Positions 31,441 to 42,492 of a stretch of 64,000 bases of DNA are shown here, in pieces (position 1 is the first letter of the stretch; each line of letters starts with the position of its first letter). The stretch comes from Hofstenia miamia (taxonomy: Eukaryota; Xenacoelomorpha; Acoela), in NCBI GenBank assembly GCA_004352715.1, contig SCFE01000056.1, forward strand, positions 899,335 through 963,334, read 5' to 3'. Made by a program: the position numbers and the translations under genes. A model generated the notes under the pieces. That model searched no databases and was not told where the DNA came from. It worked only from the letters and a program-made list of their open reading frames with translations.

Positions 31441-33572
31441 TAAATAGTCAATTTGCATTCACTTTTATCATATTTCCATTATAAAAATTTCTAAGCTTCG
31501 AATTTTCAATCTTTTCTTTAAAAAGTGTTTTTTTTAGTTTAGATTCTTCATCAAACAACGCTTTTGAAATAAAAACAGTCAAATGACTTTAGATCACACG
31601 TAGGGAAAGTAAAGGAAGGAGAATGTTCAATAATAGATTTTTTGTATGTATTGCACATAGTAGTGATATTGTATTGTTTGCCATTTTGAAAGCAAAAGAT
31701 GATACATAAAATGATACGAGAATATAATATATATAATAAATTACTTTCAAAATGATTTGCACTGCTTTATATTTTTACAACAAAAAGTAAATTTAATACA
31801 ATGAAATGTTTTTTAAAACAGTGTATATTAAAGAAGACACAGTAGTTCAAAATCATGCTTTATTACTTGGAAATAAATTTTAAAATCGTTTCCGGCGTGC
31901 TTTTCTATTGCAAACAAATCAACCAATTAGGCCGTATTATTCAGTGGGCCATGGCCAAACCCACATAAATTTACATGTCCATTTCCATTGTCTTTTCTGG
32001 AAATCAAATTATTTAACTAATTATTATTGTTATTTGTAAAAGTGGCACCCCACAAAAGTTGCCGGCAACTGCCTACTCTGCCTATTGATAAATCTGGGAC
32101 ATGGTCAGTTGAAAGAAGTTTGCTTTATCATCCATTCTAGCCACTTTGCTGATAAACAGTTATAAATAAAATTTACTTGCCCCCTAATCCCAGTTTTTGC
32201 TCTAAGTCAAAATAGTCAAATTTGAGCAATTGTTATTTCAAAATTTCGCAAATTTTCCTACATAGGTGAAATAAAGCAACATCTCCAAACTCGGGTTAAT
32301 GAACATCTACCAGGGCACTTAAATTTCGAAGTTTATACTCACCAACATCGAGCAAGCATCAATAATGTTAAGATCATCATGAAAACAACTAATTATTAAG
32401 AACTCGAATAAAGAAAGACTAATGAAAAAACAAAGCACTAGCAACATATTTAATATCTTTTAGTGGATGCATATTTAACAAAATTAAATGTAGTTAATTG
32501 CAAATTATATTCCCACAAAATTTGTATTGACGATGATTTTAAATCGAAACCGGTACATAGCATAAATCTGAGCACAATAGTATCAAAAAAAATATATATA
32601 CGTTTTTTCTTAATTTTCTAGCATCTTGGTCAACCAGAAATTTGTGTAAGAATAATGTTTTGATGTTCTCCAATTAGAAACTTTTGTACCAATTGACAAC
32701 AGTGCCATGCAGCCTTTAACTGCCCCAGTTGATAATTGTCTTGGGAAAACTGGCTCGAAAATGTATAGTATTTATCATATCCCCAGGGCATATGAAATAA
32801 TTCATAGTGTTCTGCTTGCTTCCAGTCTGGCAAGAAGCTAAAAACCATACTTATGGCAACCAGTTAACAATCTTTTGACAATTTTTTCATGGCTTCGCCA
32901 GAAATCCCTGGGAAATCTCTTGGTCTGTTCATTTACTTATCAGTGAACTGATAAAGACATCAGTTTTGAGAGAAATATTTAATTATGAGCAAATGATATC
33001 AGATATAATTTAACGTTGATTAAACTTTATTCATTTTGGTATATATATATATATATATATTATCAGTGCTAATAAACCAATAACAATGACAAGCTTTGCA
33101 CTTCAAAATTCTTAACTTTCTTTTAAGAACTCTAAGAATTATTTTGGCTATCTTCACAAGGGGTGCAGAAAACTAAATTACATACACGGAGATTTATCAT
33201 TATTCATGCGTTTTACATGGGAAATTATAATGCATGTTTGTTCATTACCAGTTTCATGAAACCGTCAGTCTACATTGTGAAGTATTTACAGCTTGGAATT
33301 AATATTTTTAAGTATTTCTAACTTAGCCCTTTAGGAACAGCTGGTGCATATTTCTACCACTTTACTTGCTTTTATTTGCTTTTCGTTATTAAAGAGTTAA
33401 GATCCTCAATGTGGCAACAATGATAGTTTAGTTTGTGTCCTCATATGAATATTTTCAAGTATAAAACTTGATGATGAGAATTTTATATTTCCTGCGGGAT
33501 AATGATTACATTTCAATTGATACTTAAAATCAAATAACTTTTTTGCAAATGTTATACTAAAATTTTTTAAGC
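31441..33572. other. Intergenic sequence with a (TA)n tract
   Basis: I see no gene. A (TA)n tract lies at 33041-33060. The rest is AT-rich with no repeat pair that I could match inside the window. Confidence 0.55.
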
Positions 33573-33574
33573 TA

Positions 33575-34333
33575 CAGGGTGCCCATCAAAAATCGACACA
33601 ATTTGCCATACAAATTTTGCAGCGACAGTATGTCATGCTTTCATCAGTCATACGGCGCGTGATCAATCGATTTTGATTGGTCGATAGGAACTTTGCAATG
33701 AAATACGAGAAAGAATAGAATAATATCAGTGTTTCGTTGATACTGCACTTCATTTCTTCATTTCAGCCGCCGCAGTGATGACACACCTAACCGATTTTCA
33801 AAGGCAGGTGATAGTCTTGTTTAAAGAAGAACAGCCAACATGGGGCCACACAAGATGTGCTGAAATTTTGCCCAACTTCTTCGGCGAGATCAGTAAAACC
33901 CAAATGGACCGCGTGTATCGAACAATGAAACGAAAAAGTTCAGCGGAAGCCATTCATCGTCAGCCTGGGACTGGTAAGACTTCCAACGTCGCAACAACAC
34001 CAGTGAAAGAACGCATCGTCACTCTGGCAGTTACTCCTCCGGACAAAAGTCGGCGGCATTCGTCTCAGAGGCAAATTGCATCCGAATTGGGTGTATCAAA
34101 GGGAACTGTGTTCAGTGTATTGCAGCAGTCAAAACTCAAATGCTTTCGACGTGTGCAATGTCATGAGGACTGTGCAGAAAGTTTGTGCCAGCTGGATTCC
34201 ACGCTTGCGCAGCTGTATTGAAATGCAAGGTGGACACTTCGAACACACTTTATAATGAACTTTGTATGCGATCTTGACTTTTGTACATAAACGTTGTTGA
34301 AGCAAATTGTGTCGATTTTTGATGGGCACCCTG
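33575..34333 (+). mobile_element. Tc1/mariner-type element with perfect 32-bp inverted ends, internally deleted
   Basis: CAGGGTGCCCATCAAAAATC starts a 32-bp terminal repeat (33575-33606) that is matched without error by 34302-34333. The TA target duplication is intact on both sides (33573-33574 and 34334-34335). At 759 bp it is half the size of an autonomous element. The single open frame inside covers only the transposase DNA-binding part. Perfect ends and an intact target site point to a young insertion. Confidence 0.92.
33778..34221 (+). CDS. Transposase N-terminal DNA-binding protein without catalytic domain
   Basis: The 147-residue open frame (ATG at 33778) starts TDFQRQVIVLFKEEQ. A second helix-turn-helix at about residues 99-121 (SQRQIASELGVSKGTVFSVL) matches the paired DNA-binding halves of Tc1/mariner/IS630 transposases. 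A GTGKT-like linker (PGTGKTSNVATTP) separates the two halves and is a chance likeness, not a P-loop. No DDE/DDD residues follow: the frame ends shortly after the HTH, at what seems to be a deletion junction. If expressed, it could bind the element's ends without cutting; that is inference. Confidence 0.65.
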   Translation: MTHLTDFQRQVIVLFKEEQPTWGHTRCAEILPNFFGEISKTQMDRVYRTMKRKSSAEAIHRQPGTGKTSNVATTPVKERIVTLAVTPPDKSRRHSSQRQIASELGVSKGTVFSVLQQSKLKCFRRVQCHEDCAESLCQLDSTLAQLY

Positions 34334-34439
34334 TATATCCAATGTGATTTTTGAAATATTTTCAGATTTACATTCGTAAATAAAATAAAAGAATAAGAAA
34401 ACTGATATTTTATGAGGTCATAGTAACATAATCCTCCAA

Positions 34440-36300
34440 TTCATTGGCGTGATATGTTTAATTTTAGTTAATATTGAATTTACTAATATTCTTTTGAAAA
34501 AATGTAATTGATTTAACATTAGTGAAGTTAGAAATATCATTTACATATACATTGAACAGCAGGGGATCAAGATTTCTGTCACACTGCATTGTTTATTAAT
34601 GGTTTTTTTGACGAATGATTGTTAGCATTCACGTATTGTGAACAATCAAATATATATTTGTTTCAGGAATCATAAACTTTCACTTTTGGTAAGAATTTAG
34701 CAAGTAATTAAATGATCAGAAAATACATTATCCAATATTAAATAGGGAATGCGGTTACTTATAAATTTAACCCTAATTTTCACAACCTTTTTATGTACGT
34801 TGGTTTCACAAGGGCAAGGGGTAAAAATTCCCCAGGTTTTATTTTTGATATAATAATGCTATTGTCAAAAAGTTTGGCACAAAGGTACCAATGGGATAAA
34901 AATTTTGAAAAAATTGAAAAAAAACATTTTTATCCAGACATTGTTGCTGACGTCAGCATTTTTTGCAGAAAATTTTCTAAAATACTAAGAGATGTCTTAG
35001 GTAAAAATGGTTATTATTTTTTGGCAACTATTAATTTTTTCCTATTCAAAACACAAATTATAAGGTCTAGTAATAACCTAAGGCATATTTATTTGTGATT
35101 ATTAATGCTAACATTTTTTTGTTTTTGTCTAGTCGTTTCTTTGATTTCTATATTAAAATAAATGCTTTCGCCCTAAAATGTTCAAAGAATGTGAAAAACT
35201 AAATTTAATGCAATTAAAAGTTAGCCAACCTTTCAAATTTTCTTTTAAAGAACGTTATTAATTATAATTCACATGGAGAGGAGTAAATTTACCCTCCCTC
35301 TCTATGAAGAATAGGATTAAATCAATTCTTAGTTCGGTGAAAATTTCTTGGGTTCTAATAATATAACTCAGATCTGTTTAAATTTCTATCTTTTTGGAAT
35401 ATTTTGAAGTAATCTTTAAAAATTGGTATTGAGACTGAACCATTTGATTTTACATGTAACAATATTTCTGTGATTCCAAAAAGTGTATTATCATTGAAGT
35501 TTTCAATTAGATCATAAAATTTTTCAATTTGTTTAAGATTCATTGGAAATTATTATTTAGTACATACTTGTTTGTAAGTTTAATAATGTGATTTTTAATC
35601 GATAAATGTCGTGAACCATTGTTCGTACCAAGATTTTTTGCATTTCGTATCTGGACTAAGCACATTACAAATTTGAGATCCTTTGAAAGAGTACGTTTGA
35701 TCTTAAACAATTAATGCATTTGTATTTGCACATGATATCTTTGTTTGGTAAATTTGGTAATGGTGGTTTTTTGGACAGTGGCCGTAGACTCCACATGAGC
35801 TGCACTTTCTTAGATAGCACTTTCTTGGATAACACTTAAACCATATCGAATTCTGTTATTTATAAGAGTGAAACGTTGATAATAAATTTACATCTTTTGA
35901 AGTTATTCAATTTTGAAAAAGTAGCATTAAGTTCATCGTCAATAACTACAGTTCTTGAAATCAGATTTTAATCGCACAATTTATCTTCAAAATCTTCGTA
36001 CATTGGAATATAGTTTATAATTTATGCTTAGGCAAATATTTGCTTTATTTTTATGTGAAGGCTAAATTCTTCCATTGTTTTTGCAAATATTTCTACAGAT
36101 CGACAAAAATCACAATATCATTATTTTTTGATACAATTAATTGATTAAAATGAGAAGTTTCCTAGTTTGTTGATAGATTTTACATTATTATTTATAAAAT
36201 TTTTCCACCCTTTTTCATTAAGAGAACCATCGTTATTTCTGAAGAAACTATCATTACATTGAAAGTAGTTCAGATGATATTGATGTCAGCAAGTAAGGCT
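34440..36300 (-). pseudogene. Degraded LINE sequence
   Basis: On the minus strand near 34600-34540 a frame reads DRNLDPLLFNVYVNDISN, matching the GxPLLFxxYxNDI block that precedes the reverse-transcriptase active site. Upstream pieces (35543-35355, with FGITEILLHVKSNGSVSIPIFKDYF) have the position and composition of a LINE linker but no decisive motif. Stops are frequent. The extent is approximate. Confidence 0.4.
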
Positions 36301-37113
36301 ACAGCACTATAAAGTAATCTTGTCAAATGTTTCTATCCACCAAGTGGCTAAGATTCTCAAGTAATTGGTTCTATTCGCAAAAAGTGCAAACAGTTTATTT
36401 CATGCAAGCAACTCATTATGCAAGGGCTGGATAAATTTTCAACTGCATAATCTAATTGTTTGCATTCTATCACCACAAAATAGTGAAAAAGAGTGTTTGA
36501 TAATCAATGACATGGTAAAGATTAGTTTAAGTTTGCTAAAAATTTTCAAGTAGGCTGCGTACAAACGCATTTTCCATCGTTGTAGATTTTTTTAAGTAGA
36601 ATAATTGGTTTAGTTTAAGCACAATCGCAAATGGTTCACAGGTTGTCTGGAAAATTGAAGTTGAAGGTGAGATTCAGGAGTGATTTTTGTGACTTGTCAC
36701 CATACTTTTCTATTTGGCAGCAATACACAAGAGTTAAGCTTCATTTTAGGAGCTATTTCATTATTTTTGAATTTATTTGAAAAATGAAAAAAAGTTTGGT
36801 TGCTGTCTATTTTTAACACACTGTACCACCTGGTAGAGATTTAATTTCTTCTAATTGATGAAATATTATTGACCAGAGAAACAATAAGGTTTTACTCATG
36901 AATAAGAGTTTTGACATTGAAGCACCCTCTCAACTTGTGCTTGTTGATATTTACACAACCAGCTGTAGTTCATGTGTTCAAAATAATGAAATATTTGAAA
37001 AAATGCACGCGCTCCTGAAAGTAGGGGCTTGGACTTTGTAGGCAGAAGTTTCTGGGTGCTGAGCTTGTCAGTGTCCTTAAAGTAAGAATAGCTCACTCAA
37101 GTACATATTTAAG
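36301..37113. other. Intergenic sequence
   Basis: I see no gene or named repeat in this AT-rich stretch. Confidence 0.55.
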
Positions 37114-38242
37114 CCCCGTTTACACTGGTTCAACTTGAGGAATTCGTCAAGTGATTTCAATAGCGCACGGTCTCGTTTACATCTGCTCCTCATGTTGATT
37201 TCATTTGACGATTTCAATAGCGCATGGTCACGTTTACATCTGCTCCTCATGTTGATTTCATTTGACGTTTCAATATTGACAGCTCCTGTTTCCATTGGTT
37301 CCTTTTTCGTTGATATTTATCAAACGATTTAAAAGAATAATAAGCTACGTCAGTCATTTAATAATCTAATTAACACAGACCAGGCGTACAGAGCCATAGC
37401 TATGGTGGGCAAGGATGGGCAATTGTCCACCTAAATATATTTTAGCCTTGTCTTTGTCAACTTGAAAAATTGGGGAAATATGCAACTACTCCAGAGTACA
37501 CTGACAAATTCTCTATTTAATTATTGATGACAGATTAGGGTGCAAGTCGTTCCAGGAAAAGTTTACTTCAATATTTTTACAAAGATAGCACAGCTACAGG
37601 AATGAATGGCTAGGATTTTAGTTGCACACTTTGATGAAAACCATGTAAAAGATAAAAGAAATCATGGCGATACCATAAAATTTCTTTTAATTATTTTCAA
37701 TTGAATGTCTTATCAATTGAGCAAAATTTTGATAGTAATCAAAGGAATATTTACATATATCCAATTCTAACAGTAAATGTGACATAGAAATTGTCATTAC
37801 CTTTGTGTTACACTCAGTGATGAATACTGTTGTTAAGTAGGTAGCAATTTCGTAAAAACATCAATGTTTGATTCTTGCAGCTTTAGTGGTGCCATCAACA
37901 GTTAATAACAACTGGTCGGTTTTTGGTTAGGAAATTTATATATATATATAATGTACAAATACTGGCGATTCCAACTATGAGTTATTTCATTTCAAAGTTG
38001 CTCACGCACAGCAAGGGTTTTTTTATCATAATCACTAGTGCCAGCATCAATTCATTTCGGCTGTATGGTCTGAACTGCCTTCAACTGTCATGGATAGCTT
38101 ATACCCATACCTACAATATGAGATTTTAAAAAATTCGATTTTTTAATTTTAGATTTTTTTTGTTTTGCCATAACTGGTTGCGCCAGTATTAATAACAGAA
38201 TTGAACAGCGCCAGCATAAATACGCGAAAAGTTTATAGCACC

Positions 38243-38277
<35 letters not shown>

Positions 38278-38921
38278 GATTACCATTCATTAGTAATAAT
38301 AATTTTTAAATGGTTTCAAAAGCAATCTGCCATTATGCATTTCTTTAGTTTGGTTAGCTCAACTAAGGTCAAGAAAATAATAGATGTATTTAAACTTACT
38401 CAAAATTTATATTTTGACTTGCATAAATCATGTAAATGTGCATATGTATATTTTGATTATTCAACTAAATTTTTTTCATTTGCGAAAAATGAAACTTAAT
38501 AACAAATTTTAATATTGATGAATATTTTGCTTATTGAAGCACTTCTAGTCAAAACTTTTAGAAAAATTCTATAATTTAGTCGTTTTTTGCCTATTAAAAT
38601 AGAAACTTTGCTTACTTTGAGGAATTCAATAGTGAAAGGCGCGTTTACATTTGTGTGTCAAGAGGAAAGTTGAACATAAAATAGATCGAAAATATATTCT
38701 GTTCCTCTCCTCCATGCGCTTTCACTTTCAATTTTGTGGGGTGTTTACATTAGGAATCTATTGAAATCGTCAAATGAAATCAACATGAGGAACAGATGTA
38801 AACGCGACCATGCACTATTGAAATCGTCAAAGGAAATCAACATGAGGAACAGATGTAAATGCGACCGTGCGCTATTGAAATCGCTTTACGAATTCCTCAA
38901 GTTGAACCAGTGTAAACAGGG
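37114..38921. mobile_element. Fold-back DNA element with long inverted ends
   Basis: The left end (37114 to about 37275) and right end (about 38745-38921) are inverted copies starting CCC(C/T)GTTTACACTGGTTC. Each end contains two 57-bp sub-repeats built on GATTTCAATAGCGCA...CTCATGTTGATTTCATTTGAC (starts 37153/37210 and 38763/38820). The 1.4-kb interior has no transposase. Flanks TATTTAAG and CTTTAAAG could be a worn 8-bp target duplication. It would form a strong stem-loop. Open frames in the ends are by-products of the repeats. Confidence 0.8.
38246..38274. repeat. (TA)n microsatellite
   Basis: A pure TA tract inside the fold-back element. Confidence 0.9.
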
Positions 38922-40540
38922 CTTTAAAGCGTTTGCCCGCCTTTAACATTATTTTTACTAGCCACGCTCGCCTGTATAAATTCATACAATACTGCACAAG
39001 TGTTGATCTCAGCAGTAATGTTTAAGAAAAACAAGAAAGTATAAGCCAAGATTCGTGAAATAAATAAGTTGCTTAATCGAAGTCAAACATGAAAAAACTT
39101 TTTATTAGTTCGATACAAGGAAATTGAAAATAGTTTTTTCATTGTGATTAATATTAGAATACTTTTAAAATAAATTAGATAATTGCGGGTTAATTAAATT
39201 CATTGAGATACAGAGAGCTAAAACTGGATATAAAACAATTTTCTGTTGGTCATTTTAGCAAAACATAAAGTGAAAAAATACATTGTTGACTTGCAACACC
39301 TTTGAAACATGAACAAGAGTTGGAGAATGGCACAAATGTATTAAAAATGTTGAAATTTTTTGATGATTTATAATTAAATTCTGTAATGAAGTAAATGTAA
39401 CCCAAATATATTTGAATGAATTATATAAAGAATTTCACAAAAACAAGTTTAAAGAATTTCAAACATTGTCACATGAGTTAGCATTTTTCTACTCTTTCAA
39501 TTTGCAGCAATCTCCATACTTTGTGATAAAGAATTATGTAGTTTTTTCAATTTGTTTCTTAGAAATACTCTAAAATATCTTTCCAGCTTGATTTCATAAT
39601 TCTAAAAATGATTACATTAGATTTATGACTATAATTTTGCATTACCATTGACACGAACATTTCTGTAATATTAAATGGTAGCCTTAGTTATCAAATTTGG
39701 GAGAACTGTTTACATCAAAATCTTTGTTTCTTAAAAATTATGACATAGTGCACCAACTTGTTGCAAAACACAACCATATTTCATATATGGAATAATGCTT
39801 GCTTCAATAATATAATATTCGTTTACTTACTAAAACAAAAGCATCCAATTTTACTTGAAAGATTTGCTCAAATCCATTTTTCACAGCATAATGATATCAT
39901 TTCTAAGTTTATTTCTTATTTATATTGTTGATCAGCTTCATTGATTGCTATCCTACAAATTCATTCAAGGGAAAGGCTTAAATTTTACTTCGTCATACAT
40001 TCCAGATTTCACCGCCTTAGAAAATTTAAGCTCCTTACCTGCTGATTTCGTCATATGCAGGTTTTAACACCAAAATACACTTGCAAGCTATAGCTATTGA
40101 GGATAAAATTTACTTCAACACTTTTTAAAAAATGGTCACTTTAGGATAAATACTAACTACTACAACCAACATTCCTAGCTATGTGATCATCATTTTCTTC
40201 AATGTACTAAACTTAAGCTTTACAGATGTGTGATCATCTTTCTTTTAACATCTATTAAGTAATCTTTTTGAATTTGTTTTGCTTGTAATTAATGTTTATT
40301 ACAAGATTTCATTGTTCAACTGAATTGTTTTAATGAAAATTGCTGTTAAATTTTTGTAGAAACATGTTGTTTGTTAGTGTTTACAAAAATCTTCTTCCCC
40401 ATTCAATATCAAAACATTCAAATGGGCTAGTAAATTTAAAATTGTTGTAATATTTGTGATCACATTCTTCAAATACAAATTTTCAATAAATCCTTGCTGT
40501 AAAAAAACTGATTACGTTGTGTATTACTTATCAACTAGGT
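38922..40540. other. Intergenic sequence
   Basis: I see no gene or element in this AT-rich stretch. Confidence 0.55.
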
Positions 40541-41776
40541 TAGTGCCCGTGGCCCATACCCATGAAAATAGGCCCGTTGGTTTGTCCGTGCCCGTATACT
40601 GAGCCCGTTATGCCCGTAGCTAAATGCTATTAAACAAAAATTGCTTGATGCAACAAGAAAACTTTTGACTTTAACTGTGCTATTTAGAAACATAGCCATT
40701 AATAAAAAAATTTGGTTTTTGTTGAAAACACTGAGAAGTTTAATTTTACAACTATGAGATCATAATTAAGTCACTTTTTGAGCAGAATATTCAACACGTT
40801 TCGTCAATCATTGAGAAATCTTGCTTCAACTGTCATAACCATAATTAGGGCCATCATATATATTTGTTTAAGGCACAAAGCAGATTTTTACGCATATTTG
40901 GAGACAGTTTTCATTAACGTATATTTCTATGATAGCTCGCATACTCCATCGTATTTCACTGAATTTTATCTGTTGCTGCAGCACATCGAAACTGAAGACT
41001 CACAAATAATGGAAATTTTCAAACTTATTTACTTGCTGGATTTGTCAGAATTAATAACTGGGGAGAAGTGCAAAGCAAAGCTGAATGCCTTACAGGGAAT
41101 CTCGATTTATGATCCATGAGAATATTTAGACAAGTTATAAAGAAGAAAATATCCCTGCAATGGATGTTAATCCTTCAAATGTTCCTACATACAGAAATGT
41201 GTGTCTAGTCTAGTGTATACCTTGGTCATTGAATGTCTGTTCCCTTTAATGTAGTTTTCATCCATATTTTCGAATTTTTTAAGCACATAAATCCAGCCCT
41301 TAGCCATACCATAATGGCCAACACACCAAACAATTTGAAAATAATTTAATTGAAATTGCGCTGCACGGCTTGTATGACATTGTAAAATACGTAAATTACA
41401 TTAATTCATCTTCTAAAGTAAGCAAGTTAAGCATATTACGTTACAATACTGTACAATGTATATAAGTTCTATATTATTATTAATGCAATATCAGAAGATG
41501 ACAATGAATTGGAATTCCTTAGAATTGATGAAGTAATGAATTTTGTGTGTTATAAATTATGTACTGTTTTGTAATTTCTATGATAAATGTATATGAATAT
41601 TATAGGGTTACATGGAATGCATAGGTATATGCATAGAAATAAGAATAGACCTAGTGTACATCAAACAAATGATTTTGAGATTTTAGATTCTTTAATAACA
41701 ACAACAAACACTCATGCAGAGCCCGTATGCCCGGCCCGTGCCCGTACAATTTTGTCCGTGCCCGTTACGGGCCCTA
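40541..41776. mobile_element. Probable hAT-like element with CCCGT-rich ends
   Basis: The left tip TAGTGCCCGT (40541-40550) pairs with the right tip ACGGGCCCTA (41767-41776). Both ends are crowded with GCCCGT words (40541-40620 and 41717-41775), the sub-terminal style of hAT elements. The interior is AT-rich; the 113-codon frame at 40778-41119 shows no transposase motif. A target duplication is not clear. A smaller element has inserted into its right edge. Confidence 0.55.
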
Positions 41777-41778
41777 CC

Positions 41779-41957
41779 CAGTGACGTTGCCAGGGGGGGA
41801 CATTTAATTTTGACTGGATAAATCAAAAAATTTTTCTTAAAAAATTAAAAAATTTAAAATCTAAGATCGTGAGATGCATTATTTAGGGTCTATTTTCTCA
41901 ATATTTTCAAAAATAACAATGATGTCCCCCCGTCAGAAAATCCTGGGTACGCCCCTG
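41779..41957. mobile_element. Small hAT-like MITE nested in the right edge of another element
   Basis: A 179-bp insertion begins CAGTGACGTTGCCAGG and ends CCTGGGTACGCCCCTG, so the tips are imperfect inverted repeats of the CAGGGGCGTAxCCAGG type. The 8-bp target duplication GCCCTACC is exact (41771-41778 and 41958-41965). G-runs lie just inside both tips. The interior is non-coding. Confidence 0.85.
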
Positions 41958-41966
41958 GCCCTACCC

Positions 41967-42492
41967 CAGCTTATCAATATACTGTTGATGAAGATAAGCA
42001 ATAACAATCTGCTTTGAATCCAGTTATATTTCTGTCTTGAATAATTCACACAATTAAATGCAAATTATTTAATTAAATCTAAAGTGTTGCGATACAAAAT
42101 AAATCTTTAAAAAACTACGTACCCGTATACTATTCAAATTTGACCAAATGTATAGACCATGATGTTAAATATATTATATGAGTCAGAAATGACGGATTTG
42201 GCAAATACATAATACAGAATTTTGGTGGAAAAATAATTACTAAAATACAAGTAAACCTTTCTATAAACGAGAACAAGAAATGCTAAATAAGAAATTGAAG
42301 AGAATAAGAATGTTCATTAATGATTCAGAGAATCACCGTTTATTTCCGCTATATGCCATTTGTATGAAGGAAAAATAACAGAAATGTGTTTTATTTGAGA
42401 AGGAATGTTGTATTGTTCTTCGTTCCACTAAGGCGCATGAGTAATGCGGCTGAAGGGAATATTTTTAGCAGTTGATTCACATATTCAGCCCG
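41967..42492. other. 5' flank of the second glycosyltransferase-like gene
   Basis: No gene is seen. The acceptor-like TTTTTAGCAG ends at 42471, 21 bp before the ATG, mirroring the first paralog. Confidence 0.5.

Noticed and set aside
33985-34010. P-loop-like GTGKT in the short transposase
   Set aside because: It sits in the linker between two DNA-binding halves, with no NTPase fold around it.
34793-35098. 101-codon open frame on the + strand
   Set aside because: It lies antisense to LINE-like sequence and has no recognisable domain.
37114-38921. CRISPR-like array from regularly spaced repeats
   Set aside because: Only two units per end, inverted between ends, in a eukaryotic genome.
37077-38946. 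Open frames with repeated NEINMRSRCKRD-type units
   Set aside because: They are translations of the 57-bp modules in the fold-back element ends.
40778-41119. 113-codon open frame inside the hAT-like element
   Set aside because: It has a non-ATG start and no transposase or other motif; it may be an old transposase scrap, but I cannot support that.
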